A DNA stretch of 64,000 nucleotides from Phytophthora quininea (Eukaryota; Oomycota; Peronosporomycetes; Peronosporales; Peronosporaceae): the NCBI GenBank assembly GCA_011947345.1, contig JAAVTG010000538.1, forward strand, positions 310,001 through 374,000, in the 5' to 3' direction. A program made the position numbers and the translations under genes. The notes beneath the pieces were generated by a model that had not been told where the DNA came from, did no database searches, and saw only the letters and a program-made list of their open reading frames with translations. Positions 1 through 8,698 of this stretch are shown one piece after another (positions within the stretch are counted from its first letter, which is position 1; every line of letters starts with the position of its first letter).

Positions 1-713
1 CGCCTCCACGGCATGTGCTCGGCGCATCCCTCCACGGCGTCATCTTACGACTACCAGCCACCTCGGGCCAGCAATCTTCGGATAGCATACGCCTCCAGGG
101 CGCCGCCAGCCACCTCGAGCCAGCTTGCCCTCACCACGCGCGGCCCAACCTCCTCAGGCAGGCTACGCGGAACTTGGCGCTGCCACACGCGCACCAGCCA
201 CCTAGGCTGCACGTACTCGGCACACATCGCCAGGGCACGGCGTTGTCCTTGCGCCTCACGCTCGCCGTCCCTTCCTCACTTGCTTGTCCAGCCGCCGGGT
301 CTCTCATTTGCCCGCGCTGGTCGGCTCGACGCTCTGGGGCCGAAGGCACCAGTGCTACTGCATGCCAACAAGTTAGTAAGGTAACTCACAGCAAAGAGAA
401 ACTATACTCGTTGCTTAGCACCCTCTCCCCAGGCACTAAAGTTAACTTTGTAGTAGGTCGAGGATTCCAAAGACACATTGAACACCAACGTGGGAGCTGG
501 AACTCCCAAAGCACCAACATGTACTATGATAGCTGCTTAGGTCTCTTGCGGGTAAATCCCAAACTGTGGACGAGAGTCTCCTCGAGGCCTCCCGTACCAC
601 AAACTCTTTCCCCGTCATCGCGTCTTACCTGCCCATTTGGGCAGTCCAGGAAGACGACAGGTGAAGCTTGAGCAACTGGGCGCGGCAATGAGCCGCAGCC
701 CACTACACACCTT
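1..713. other. Unassigned GC-rich segment
   Basis: No recognisable protein domain is seen in any frame. Both long open frames are Ala/Pro/Ser/Arg-rich, as expected from GC-rich low-complexity DNA. The first 220 bases contain loosely repeated 'ccagccacct' units (near 54, 107 and 196). It could be the edge of a retrotransposon LTR or leader that continues outside the window, but no terminal repeat partner is visible here. The duplicated unit starts at about 714, so this segment is outside it. Confidence 0.3.
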
Positions 714-821
714 CAGCAATTGCTGTGTACTGTAAAGCTGAAACTCAATACACCGCAGCACTTGCATTCTTCCAATACAGCCGTAATTACCCTCTTGTTA
801 GTTGCGGTTTGTCACGACACG

Positions 822-1340
822 TCAACTTCCGTCGCTGAAGCTAGAAAACACACAAACACGCTGCATTTGGTAGAGCACGTCGCTCGCAGTAGGTCGTGTC
901 ATCCTACCCAATCCGATCCATTCCTCGGAAAGATTGCTCGTAAACTCGATCTGTGCTCTCCCAACCGCAACCATCTTCATCAACGGTGTTTCTGTCGGTC
1001 TCCTTCCTAACTCAGTCGTCACTTTTGCAATGGCGTTGTTGTATGGAGATCGATTTGTACTCAATTCGGAAAACGCCACGCTGAACCAGAAAATATCAGC
1101 AGTGGCGTCGTATCGCTTCCCCATGATTATCTCGGGCGTCATCCACCGTCGAATACAAAGTCCTGTGTACGTCGCATGTCCAGTCAACCCATGAGGCACT
1201 CGACTCGATCAATACGGCGGAGCACCGAGAACAAATCGCCGCCACGCAAAAACTCGAAGAGGTTCGAGAATTTCTTCCACGCAATACCGATGAAGCGCAC
1301 GATTCAAGGTTGCATCGATGCAACCGATAGTGACACACGT
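822..1340 (-). pseudogene. Protein kinase C-lobe fragment
   Basis: Read on the minus strand, the frame holds an activation-loop and C-lobe signature: 'RWMTPEIIMGKRYDATADIF' followed by a 'SELxTNRSPYNNA' segment, typical of oomycete TKL-type kinases (subdomains VIII-IX). Upstream, in another frame, 'DVHRTLYSTV' looks like the preceding part of the loop, so a frameshift lies near 1200. No glycine loop, catalytic lysine, HRD or DFG is present, so this is a truncated relic of about 125 residues. It is shared with the second copy at 50267-50790. It is unlikely to encode an active enzyme. Confidence 0.65.
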
Positions 1341-1512
1341 ACATGTAGCACCTGATCACCCGTGCCGCACGTTATGACATGCACTCGTGATGGTCAAGAA
1401 CGGTATGGCTGAAGTTGGTCACTTCAAGGGATACGATGCAGGCGTCTAAGACATCACTGGACTTATTGAACTGGCTGATCGCAAAAAATAATCTGGAAAG
1501 TTTTGAGTAGCT

Positions 1513-3191
1513 TCACTGTGGTCCTCGAGCAATACCTAAGCAGCTCCTGTTTCCAGTGAGGCTGAAGGTTATCAAATATAATGATCGCAAAATCGAACCC
1601 AGGTTTTGGAAAACGTCAATGATTCGGGCACGTCTAGGAGCAAAATCGTCGTCGTTGTCGTTGTCGTTGTCGTCGTCAACGCCATCGCCATCACCATCGC
1701 CATCGAATCCGAAGTAAATTGCTCTAGTACAAGCTGCGAAAGCGAAAATGTGACTCAGCACATAACTTATACTCTCTCTTTGTTTTTCGATCTTCCATAC
1801 GAAAGCACACTCAGGAGTCCAATCCTGCATATAATTGGTCATGCTTTCGGCATTTGAATCTCAGGTTTGCGGCATTGCCTCTTGAGAGTTTCAAGATGAG
1901 CTCCATGCCGTGGCGAGAACAAGACCTCAAAGAACTCCAAAGCGCGATTTATTTCCAGCATCCTCAACAGCGCGCTCACTTTGACAGAGAAATTGGGTGG
2001 GTCATATTCTCCCTGCTCAACCCACCGTCCGCCCCACCGTTTGTCGAGTCGAACACGGAGCCGGCGCACGCATTTTGGCAAGGGCGTTGGTCACGTCGAT
2101 AAGCTCGATAGACAGGGCAATCACGTCGTGCCAATGAATGCTCCTTAATGGCGTCTCCAAGCTTGGAGTGAAATCACGTAAATCAATGTAGACGTCCGCT
2201 AGCCCGCCACAGAGAGAAAGCTCCTGTAGGTTAGGACAACTTGCAAGTATTGTGCTCTCTTCAATGTCATCCCTCGGGCCAGCGAGCGTCAGTGACTTCA
2301 ATGGCGATCCTACTGCGGACAGGAAGAGCGACAGCCCATCAGAAATCGATCCTTCTACGTTGTCGAATGCGACTGTGAGCGACGTCAAACCGCAGGAGCC
2401 TGCAGTCGTTGTTTCAGGAAGGAATTCCAATTCTCGATACTGTACTTCGCAACGGCTGAAGCCTGGGACAACGGCATCGACCCATTAGCGGTAGTGTCGT
2501 CACCAAGAGTCCAAGCCGATGTCGGATTCGGAAAGGTTAGGAGGTTAGAATCTTCTGCAATCTCAAAATCTTCGTCGTGCTCCCATCGAATTGGAGCATT
2601 GGCTTTCAGAATAGCGTCACGACTTGGAGGCCGCAGTCGCCAACCCACTATAGTATCCCAACAGTCAGAATTTATCACACGACTAAACTCCTCCATATCT
2701 TGCACAGATAAGCTTTGCACATGGGTGAGTGTGAGAGGGTTTAGTAATGAGTGGTGGGCACGCCTCGAGAACAACCCATAAGCGATCCATCTCCACCAGA
2801 GCTCATTGTCCTCTGCGTTAAACAGCTTTAGCGTGAGATTGCTAGTCGTTTGGTTTAGAATCAACGCCGTGATCATCGATTCAAACGATCCAGAATCCAA
2901 CGCGTTCTTCCAGTTTAACTCCAACGACCCAATTTGAGTCAGCTGGTTTGACAGCTGACTATCCGTCTTCGACACTTCCGAAAGCCAAAGGTTCTGATCG
3001 AGAACACTTTCAACCGCATCGGCCAGCTTCGGGACACCCGTGACCGCTTCCAAATCTGCAGCTGTAGACTCTAGCACAAACGGACATCGCAGTGTCCCTG
3101 ATGCAACGACTTGCTGCTCTACACACTGCCACATGGCTCGGATCAGTCGTTCCGCTTCCAATATATATTTCCAATATCTTTGGGCTTCCAT
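1513..3191 (-). pseudogene. LRR-like oomycete family protein, frameshifted
   Basis: The main open part (3191 down to 2385) starts 'MEAQRYWKYILEAERLIRAM'. A second frame (2430-2017) continues with leucine-rich spacing such as 'CPNLQELSLCGG', and a third (2081-1839) with 'RRLRVRLDKRWGG'. A C-terminal 'VLSHIFAFAACTRAIYF' lies near 1750, followed by an Asp-rich tail. Copy 2 has one more T near 62171 than copy 1 near 2486, so copy 1 carries a 1-nt deletion that breaks the frame. The family is not known to me by function. At least four relatives occur in this window. The LRR assignment rests on pattern only. Confidence 0.55.
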
Positions 3192-3199
3192 CTAGGGAA

Positions 3200-3880
3200 A
3201 TGCCCATGCTCGGGTAAACAAAACTTGCACAGGAAGGACGACATCCACTCCAGAACTGCCTCCTCTTCATAGGTTCATATTCAGTGCGGCAATCTTCGCC
3301 GGCACTTGCACATATTCTTGAGAAGGTTGCGTTCTGTGATTGTAGTGACACAAGCGTACCAAATCCCGTCCTTGGTGGTGTTCTCCACTCCTTCTCAAGT
3401 CTTCATCTGGGTCTATTACAGTAAAAAGTGGGCTGGATTGCCACGCTCATGTTGAGTCTCTCCTTCTTGGCCCAGATCCACTCCGCAATGCTCCACTAGT
3501 AAATACTTCCAGGCCTTTTGACTCACATGGGCTACAGTCGCTAACAGAGCCAACGCTTCTCGAAATCTGTAAGAGTTTTTCTCCAACCTCTGCTCTCCGT
3601 GGCGTTCAAGTTCTAATCCTCGCAGTGCCTCGGAAGGCGCACTTCCAGCCGGTATTTGAGAACACTCCAAGCCTCCCAGTCACGTCTGAGATGTCTGTAC
3701 TGGATGCGCCCACGCAGAAGCTCGCACCACGGCGCCAAGAAGCCCCAGCGTTGCTCCATTGCTCCATGCTGCATAAACTGCACCGCGTTTGAAAACAATG
3801 CTTTTCTGAGGAGGATTTAATTTTATGCAAAAAGATTCAAGTTTTTCACAAGAGCTCGTTATTTGAGATGCGGCTTGCAT
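3200..3880 (-). pseudogene. Upstream (N-terminal) relic of the LRR-like family
   Basis: Several short minus-strand frames together make one degraded coding stretch: 'MEQRWGFLAPWCELLRGRIQ', then a segment with 'LATVAHVSQKAWKYLL', then 'IDPDEDLRRSGEHHQGRDLV'. The same pieces, in the same order, lie upstream of the family member in copy 2 (62900-63564) and in diverged form at 18300-18851. The conserved arrangement suggests that they are the N-terminal part, or a fixed upstream partner, of the LRR-like gene. Frame changes and a stop just before 3191 mean no continuous protein is possible here. Function unknown. Confidence 0.45.
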
Positions 3881-3999
3881 TGAGCACGATCCACTTTATC
3901 TTTTCGCTTCAGAGCAAGGCATATCCAATTGATCGCATTGCGAAATGTGCTTTACAGTAGTTCGTCAATTTTAAAGTTACAAGACAGCAGCAAAGATGG

Positions 4000-4262
4000 A
4001 AGAGATCTTGCATTATCCAATTCCGAGTCCGCCTTGTTGGTGGGTTTCGTGGGCTCCACCTTGCAGGAGTTCCCTACCATAGGGTGTTGTTATGGTAGGT
4101 TTACAGCAACAGTCGGCTGGAGAGCCGGCAATGGGCCTGACGTCAAAGAGGTTGCCGAGGTGGGGCCATCGGGGATGGGATCGAACGGTTATCCATCTGC
4201 CACGCCAATGCTGGAGGCGACAACAGCGAAATAAATTCCGTCAAGTCCGACGAAAGTTTTCA
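4000..4262 (-). pseudogene. Decayed small secreted-peptide gene
   Basis: On the minus strand the stretch just upstream of 4250 reads like the signal peptide of the secreted genes at 20619 and 21189 (a VGL.G..FAVVASSIG pattern), but the start codon is GTG instead of ATG. The reading frame stops soon afterwards. Downstream residues (DP..., TSLTSGPLP) resemble the short mature part of the 52-residue peptide at 21031-21189. I read it as a dead paralogue of that peptide family, next to the jacalin gene. Confidence 0.45.
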
Positions 4263-4447
4263 CGCCTTCGAGGTGAGGTTGCTGTAGTGGTAGTACTGCA
4301 CACTAGCTGTCTTCATTGTCCCTAGACAGAACGAAGGCGTCCGTTGGACAGAATGGTCGACAAGTATACATATTAGTTTCTGATCAACAATGCCCTTGAA
4401 AAGCTAACGGGATCTCTTGGGACACCACGATTCTCATTACATCGAAT

Positions 4448-4990
4448 CTAATGCGCCGTCCTGAGCGAGCGCTCTTTCACCGGAGTGATAGTCGTCCAAA
4501 TGATGCCAACTGAATCGAGCTCCTTGCCACTCGATCCGTAAAACCCACCCAACTGGTAGCCCTCGGGTGCCACCGCCTTCCCGATGTTGTTCGAGGGAGT
4601 CCCGCCTTTCACCGTGTTGCCTTTGTTGGTGGCGAACTGGATGTACACGATGCGCGTACGACCGTCCTTCTTGCCGGTGTGGGCCTCCATGGCCGTGATA
4701 TACTCGCCTTCGCCAAGTTTTAAGTCGTATGGGTCGCCGCCGTCACCTCCGTGGTACACGCTGCCATTCAGCCCGTTGACGTCCGTGAAATCGATGCCAA
4801 CCCCGTTCACGCGATCACCGGCGCGGATATGGAGCGCCTTCACGACTTGTCCAGGAGTGACCTCTTCTTCGTCCGAGTACGCGTCGCCGTGACCCTCGCC
4901 GAAACCATCGCTCTTGATAATGTCCGAGCCGGCAAGGGCTCCACGAGCCACGAGCACCACCGTGGCGAGCACCTGGAAAACGAGCCTCAT
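4448..4990 (-). CDS. Secreted jacalin-like lectin
   Basis: 180 residues. Residues 1-20 form a signal peptide (MRLVFQ, a hydrophobic VLATVVLVA stretch, then ALA before GSD). After an acidic linker, residues about 48-170 form one jacalin-type beta-prism domain: 'ALHIRAGDRVNGVGIDF', 'GGDGGDPYDLKLGEGEYI', an 'RIVYIQFATNKGN' strand, and 'LGGFYGSSGKELDSVGIIW' near the end. These are the family's characteristic GG..G, GEYI and GF.G.SG..LD.IG motifs. Such proteins bind carbohydrate (mannose or galactose type) outside the cell. The ATG at 4988-4990 is directly followed by the signal sequence, and an initiator-like element lies about 35 nt upstream. No intron or frameshift is seen. It is one of the few intact genes here. 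Confidence 0.9.
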   Translation of the reverse strand: MRLVFQVLATVVLVARGALAGSDIIKSDGFGEGHGDAYSDEEEVTPGQVVKALHIRAGDRVNGVGIDFTDVNGLNGSVYHGGDGGDPYDLKLGEGEYITAMEAHTGKKDGRTRIVYIQFATNKGNTVKGGTPSNNIGKAVAPEGYQLGGFYGSSGKELDSVGIIWTTITPVKERSLRTAH

Positions 4991-5024
4991 CGTCGCGAGT
5001 AGTTGTATTGGTTACCGACAGAAA

Positions 5025-5042
5025 GCAAATTTGCGAATGAAT
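5025..5042 (-). promoter_or_regulatory. Oomycete initiator-like element of the lectin gene
   Basis: The minus strand reads ATTCATTCGCAAATTTGC. This closely matches the Phytophthora core promoter initiator (consensus about GCTCATTYYNCAWTTT), one base shorter between the CATT and CAAATTT blocks. It lies about 35-50 nt before the lectin start codon, the usual distance in oomycetes. Confidence 0.55.
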
Positions 5043-5099
5043 CGCTGGCCCACGCCGTCGGCATCGCCCGCAAATATATAGAATCAATACCGAGGACAC

Positions 5100-5554
5100 T
5101 GGGATAGTTCTGATTGATATCGTCTCGTTCAGGGAAGAACCGATTTGGGACCTGCTCCAAGCAAAAGTTATGGCAAAGCTGGATGGGAAACTATACAGGT
5201 CGTAGAATCCAATGAAGGAAATGGTGAAGACTGCCGTCCCAAGCTAATCCTGACGTCGTGGAGATCATCAGATCATCATGATCCCCTCAGGATCGATTAC
5301 ACCCCTTCTACGCTACTGAACCTCTGATCGAATGCACCACCAACTTGGCAGCAACACACCGGGGGCGTGATTTGCGCATTGTCCCAGCGCCGCAGGATGG
5401 CACTGGGATTGGTGACTCCATCTCTGAGCCAGAGCCAGAGGTAGGAGATCAAATTGATCGCATCCTGCGCTCTGCCATTCAAAACTATCCGTTGACGTGT
5501 CAATTCAAGTTGATCCACCTCAACGTTGAAAATACGCCTAGGACTCTCCAAGTT
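5100..5554. other. No supportable gene; left flank of the Gypsy insertion
   Basis: Frames on both strands are open for up to about 85 residues but none shows a recognisable domain or signal peptide. The sequence is cut at 5559 by the retrotransposon. The other flank (from 15949) is part of a GPGPEV pseudogene on the minus strand, and I do not see the rest of that gene here. Confidence 0.4.
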
Positions 5555-5559
5555 GACAC

Positions 5560-6524
5560 TGTAATGAGGCGCTTGAAGCTGATGACGGCACCCCGCGCAC
5601 TGGTGATGACGCTACCAGTGGTGAGCAGCCGTCTCAGATCGCAGTGGGGCACCATTTTAACACGGATGCACCAATGAGCACGCGCTGCAGTAGGACAGGC
5701 GGCGAAGCACAGCCGTATCACGAAGATGTGGCTTTGGCTACGTTGAAGCTGGCGCAGAGCGGGCCGAACGAGTGGCCGCGAAGGTCCCACGAGCAGAGCA
5801 ATGGGTGCACGAGCACTTCTGGCCGTCGCGCTCGACGAGAGAGAGCAGTCACTCTGGAATTCGCCGCGGAGGACGCAGACGACGGGCAGGAACTCGCCAC
5901 AGAGGGCGCAACCGACGACAGACGGAGTTGCCAGGCCAGGGAGAGCAGTCGGACGGATCGTACGAGAGTAGGTAGCACAGGTCGAAGGACAGGTGCAGGA
6001 GTTGAGGACCGGCAGGCACCGCTAGCCGCCGTGTTCACGTTGCAAAGGCCCAGTTGGCACCGCTAGCCGCTGTGGTCACGTTGCTGAAGGCCCAGTTGGC
6101 ACCGCTAGCCGCTGTGGTCACGTTGCAGAGGACCAGTGGCGCAGTCAGTCACTGTGTTCACGTTGTTGAAGGGCGACGCTCGACGGAGGGTCTGCTCACG
6201 TTGCTGGAGGACCAGCGGCGACGGTCGTTGTGTTCACGCTAGGACCAGCCACAGGGGCTGTGTTCACGTTGAAGGAGAGAACGGTGAGGACCAGCCGGAC
6301 AGGTGCTGTGTTCACGAAGTAAGGCAGTTCGCACGGAGGCAGCGACAGCCGACAAAGTAATACAATTTGGTGGAAACACCGGCGCAGGGATAGCAGTTAG
6401 CTCCCTGTCGTCCAGTTGTGTGCAAGTTGAAGTTAGTGACGGACGGCCCATCGGAACCAACGCAGGGTCAGCACACGAGCTAGCGGCTACTCCAGGAACG
6501 GGAGGACCTCAAGAGTTCATTACA
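5560..6524 (+). repeat. 5' LTR of the Gypsy element
   Basis: Every open frame in it recurs unchanged in the 3' LTR at a constant offset of 9,424 bases. The right part holds an array of (G)TG(T/G)TCACGTTG-like units. The last A of the LTR together with the following TG forms the first ATG of the gag frame. Confidence 0.95.
6031..6318 (+). promoter_or_regulatory. Array of eight TCACGTTG-like units in the LTR
   Basis: Units related to GTGTTCACGTTG start near 6031, 6072, 6114, 6154, 6192, 6230, 6260 and 6308, usually 30-48 nt apart, with 'gaggaccag' or 'cccagttggcaccgctagcc' between them. The same array recurs in the 3' LTR at 15455-15742. A regular array of a CACGTT core in an LTR suggests binding sites for a bZIP- or bHLH-like factor driving transcription. 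This is inference from repetition and position only. Confidence 0.5.
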
Positions 6525-6583
6525 TGGTGGTCATACAGGGGCCGGTTTCGAGAAACAGTGTGATTCAGTTGCTGCCCAGTACG

Positions 6584-8677
6584 ATGACAAGGAAACCGCT
6601 ACCACGTGTCGAAGATAGTCCAACGGTTAGTGGCACAGCAGCCAGTAGGGTGTTGAGGTCACAAGGTCCGCCGACACCACAGCAGGAACAACAGACCCCA
6701 GCACCAACAGATACTGAAGCAACCGCTTTTGCAAGTGAAGGTAGCGGCCGGAACGACGGCGAGGCAGTCAATGAAGATGCGGTTCCTCCACCAGAAGCAC
6801 CGTTGGATGCTGCAGCAGTTCGTGCAATGATGTCCCACATGCTGGCAACGATGAATCAGATAGTGACCAGACTGGGCGCGTTGGAAACGAATGTGGCACC
6901 GGCAGCGGCAGATGCAGCACCACCATCGCCGGCAGCAGCAGACGTCGTACCACCAGTTCCCGTGGCAGCGCAGGTAACTGACGCGGTGGCACCAACGGCG
7001 GCACACCAACAGACAGCCACCAGGACCAGAGCTGTACCAGCTAGGCGTGCCACAGCGTCACGGACAAAGGGACCAGCTAGGCGACGACGACAGACAGATC
7101 GACGACGTCGGAGGCGCCACGGCGGCAGTGATCCCAGCAACAGCAGCAGTAGTGGTCGCAGCCGCAGCAATAGTGGTCGCAGCAGCAGCAGTGACGACGA
7201 CGACCCGGACGGCCCAAACGGCTCGGACAGCTCGCGCCGCCCGGATAGTTCTGGCGGCTCGTCTGGTTCCGACCGCTCTGGCAATGACTCGGATAGCTCG
7301 GCGAGAGGACGTAGGCACCGACGACATGGAAGACGCCGACGCCATCGCCACAAGAAAAAGAAGGGCAGCAGACGCGCGCTCAAGGCGCTGGACATACCGA
7401 CGTACTCGCCATCACCGTCAGCGTCCGTGTCGACCTGGATCAAGCTCGTCGACAGCATTCTGAAGGGAGCCAAGCGTGATGACGCTGGAGAATGGACTGA
7501 CCGGCAGCTTTACTACCCGCTTGCGAACAAGCTGATGGGCACTGCGACGAGTTGGTATGTGCTGCTGGACGAACGCTTGCGAGACCGAGATCGTACATGG
7601 AGCTATCTGAAGAAGGCGTTGTTGAGGCGATACGGTGAGCGGCTGGATCGTGCTGCAGCAGAACGTCGAGTGAACGCGCGCATTCGTGGCAGGGGCGAGT
7701 CGTACGCCGACTTTGCCGCGGGACTACGTAAGGCTGCGGGCAGAAATCATGTTAGTGAGCGCGTGCTGTTGGCACAGTTCTACAACTGCCTGCATCTTAC
7801 CGTGCGGGCATTGGTTAGAATGCCACCAGAACCTAGGACGTTGGAGGAAGCTGTGGACAAGGCGCTTGTGGTTGACGACCGCGACGAGAATGTGGCGTTG
7901 GGACTGGCGGACATCGGTCATCCATGGCCACTCGATCAGGGTCCAAGGATGATGATTGATGGTGATCAGAATGCGGTGGTGCCAGGTGTCGGCAGTACCG
8001 GGCTAACCACCGGGAAAACAACAGGCGATGGCACTGAACGCGAAGGAGAAGTAGCGTTCTTTACCAACCCACGTGGCGTGTACAGTGAACGGCTGGGCAT
8101 GTGGGAAGCTCCACGAGGACGAGTCTGGAACGGACAAGCATGGGTGCCACCTGTGAAGCGTGCGAATAAGAAGTCGATCGAGGATCCGGTGAAAACAGTA
8201 ACGCGGAAATCAAAACCAAAGGCGAAGGCCCTGTGGATCCGACGTGCAGCTGACGATGGTGATGACACTGAGGATGAACCTCCACGGAAGAAGAACGGCA
8301 AGGCCAAGCGAGTGCGACACTGGGACGACTCCAGTGAGGAAGAAGAGGACTCAGATGACGAGGGCTCTCTGCCTCCTAAGAAGCAGCGCAGGCCACGCAA
8401 GAGGAAGCAATCTGCTGTGCGGCGTGTGGCAGAAGTGAAACAGACAGCTGTGAAGGAAGAGCAACCGACAAGACCAGTACCGACAGCACCTGCAGCACCA
8501 GCGGCGGCAATTGTGTCGACTACACCGCTGTATGAAGGACCACGCTGTTACGCGTGCGGCGAGCCCGGTCACTTTGCAGACAGGTGTCCCGACGCAGAGG
8601 CGAAGGCACGTAATGACGATTACCTCAGGCGAAGAGCCGAGAAACGGAGAGATTTGGGAAACGGAGAGCGGGCGTAG
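6584..8677 (+). CDS. gag: Gag polyprotein of the Gypsy element
   Basis: The open frame starts at 6524 (717 residues), but that ATG straddles the LTR end and the probable primer-binding site. The second ATG at 6584 (MTRKPLP) is the more likely start, giving about 697 residues. The N-terminal half is Pro/Ala-rich, then Arg/Ser-rich (about 6980-7370). Next comes a conserved Gag/capsid-like region with 'YYPLANKLMGTATSWYVLLD' and 'LRKAAGRNHVSERVLLAQFY'. An acidic/basic tail follows, and near the end a single CCHC zinc knuckle, 'CYACGEPGHFADRC', which binds RNA. Gag forms the virus-like particle. The last codons overlap the -1 frameshift signal into pol. Confidence 0.92.
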   Translation: MTRKPLPRVEDSPTVSGTAASRVLRSQGPPTPQQEQQTPAPTDTEATAFASEGSGRNDGEAVNEDAVPPPEAPLDAAAVRAMMSHMLATMNQIVTRLGALETNVAPAAADAAPPSPAAADVVPPVPVAAQVTDAVAPTAAHQQTATRTRAVPARRATASRTKGPARRRRQTDRRRRRRHGGSDPSNSSSSGRSRSNSGRSSSSDDDDPDGPNGSDSSRRPDSSGGSSGSDRSGNDSDSSARGRRHRRHGRRRRHRHKKKKGSRRALKALDIPTYSPSPSASVSTWIKLVDSILKGAKRDDAGEWTDRQLYYPLANKLMGTATSWYVLLDERLRDRDRTWSYLKKALLRRYGERLDRAAAERRVNARIRGRGESYADFAAGLRKAAGRNHVSERVLLAQFYNCLHLTVRALVRMPPEPRTLEEAVDKALVVDDRDENVALGLADIGHPWPLDQGPRMMIDGDQNAVVPGVGSTGLTTGKTTGDGTEREGEVAFFTNPRGVYSERLGMWEAPRGRVWNGQAWVPPVKRANKKSIEDPVKTVTRKSKPKAKALWIRRAADDGDDTEDEPPRKKNGKAKRVRHWDDSSEEEEDSDDEGSLPPKKQRRPRKRKQSAVRRVAEVKQTAVKEEQPTRPVPTAPAAPAAAIVSTTPLYEGPRCYACGEPGHFADRCPDAEAKARNDDYLRRRAEKRRDLGNGERA

Positions 8678-8698
8678 CAGAGGGGTCCCTGCGCCCGC
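8656..8698 (+). promoter_or_regulatory. -1 ribosomal frameshift signal between gag and pol
   Basis: In the gag frame the codons ttg-gga-aac contain the heptamer G GGA AAC (8656-8662), a classic X XXY YYZ slippery site. Five bases later (8668-8674) GCGGGCG can pair with CGCCCGC (8692-8698) as a perfect 7-bp stem whose 5' arm runs into the gag stop codon (8675-8677). A -1 slip gives ggg-aaa-cgg in the pol frame, which is open from well upstream of this point. Slip site, 5-nt spacer and stem all fit a programmed frameshift that makes Gag-Pol from Gag. Confidence 0.82.

Larger units (their letters stand above)
714..3960 (+). repeat. Segmental duplication, copy 1 (uninterrupted)
   Basis: This stretch matches 50156-63638 base for base over most of its length, in the same orientation, once the insertions in the second copy are removed. 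The match begins near 'caattgctgtgtactg' (about 716 and 50161). It is interrupted in copy 2 by a chromovirus (empty site here near 1463) and by a Helitron (empty site here between 2138 and 2139). It ends around 3915-3960, where copy 2 switches to kinase/ankyrin sequence. Small indels differ between copies and break different frames in each. Confidence 0.93.

Noticed and set aside
1..671. 218-codon frame at the left edge as a gene
   Set aside because: Composition is low-complexity and no domain, signal peptide or start context is seen; both overlapping frames look alike.
1606..1857. Poly-Val frame near 1640-1680 (also 56446-56697)
   Set aside because: Shadow of the Asp/Asn-rich tail of the LRR-like gene on the other strand.
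6856..7473. 205-codon minus-strand frame and other frames in gag
   Set aside because: Antisense to the Arg/Ser-rich part of gag; poly-Leu/Arg composition is the expected shadow.
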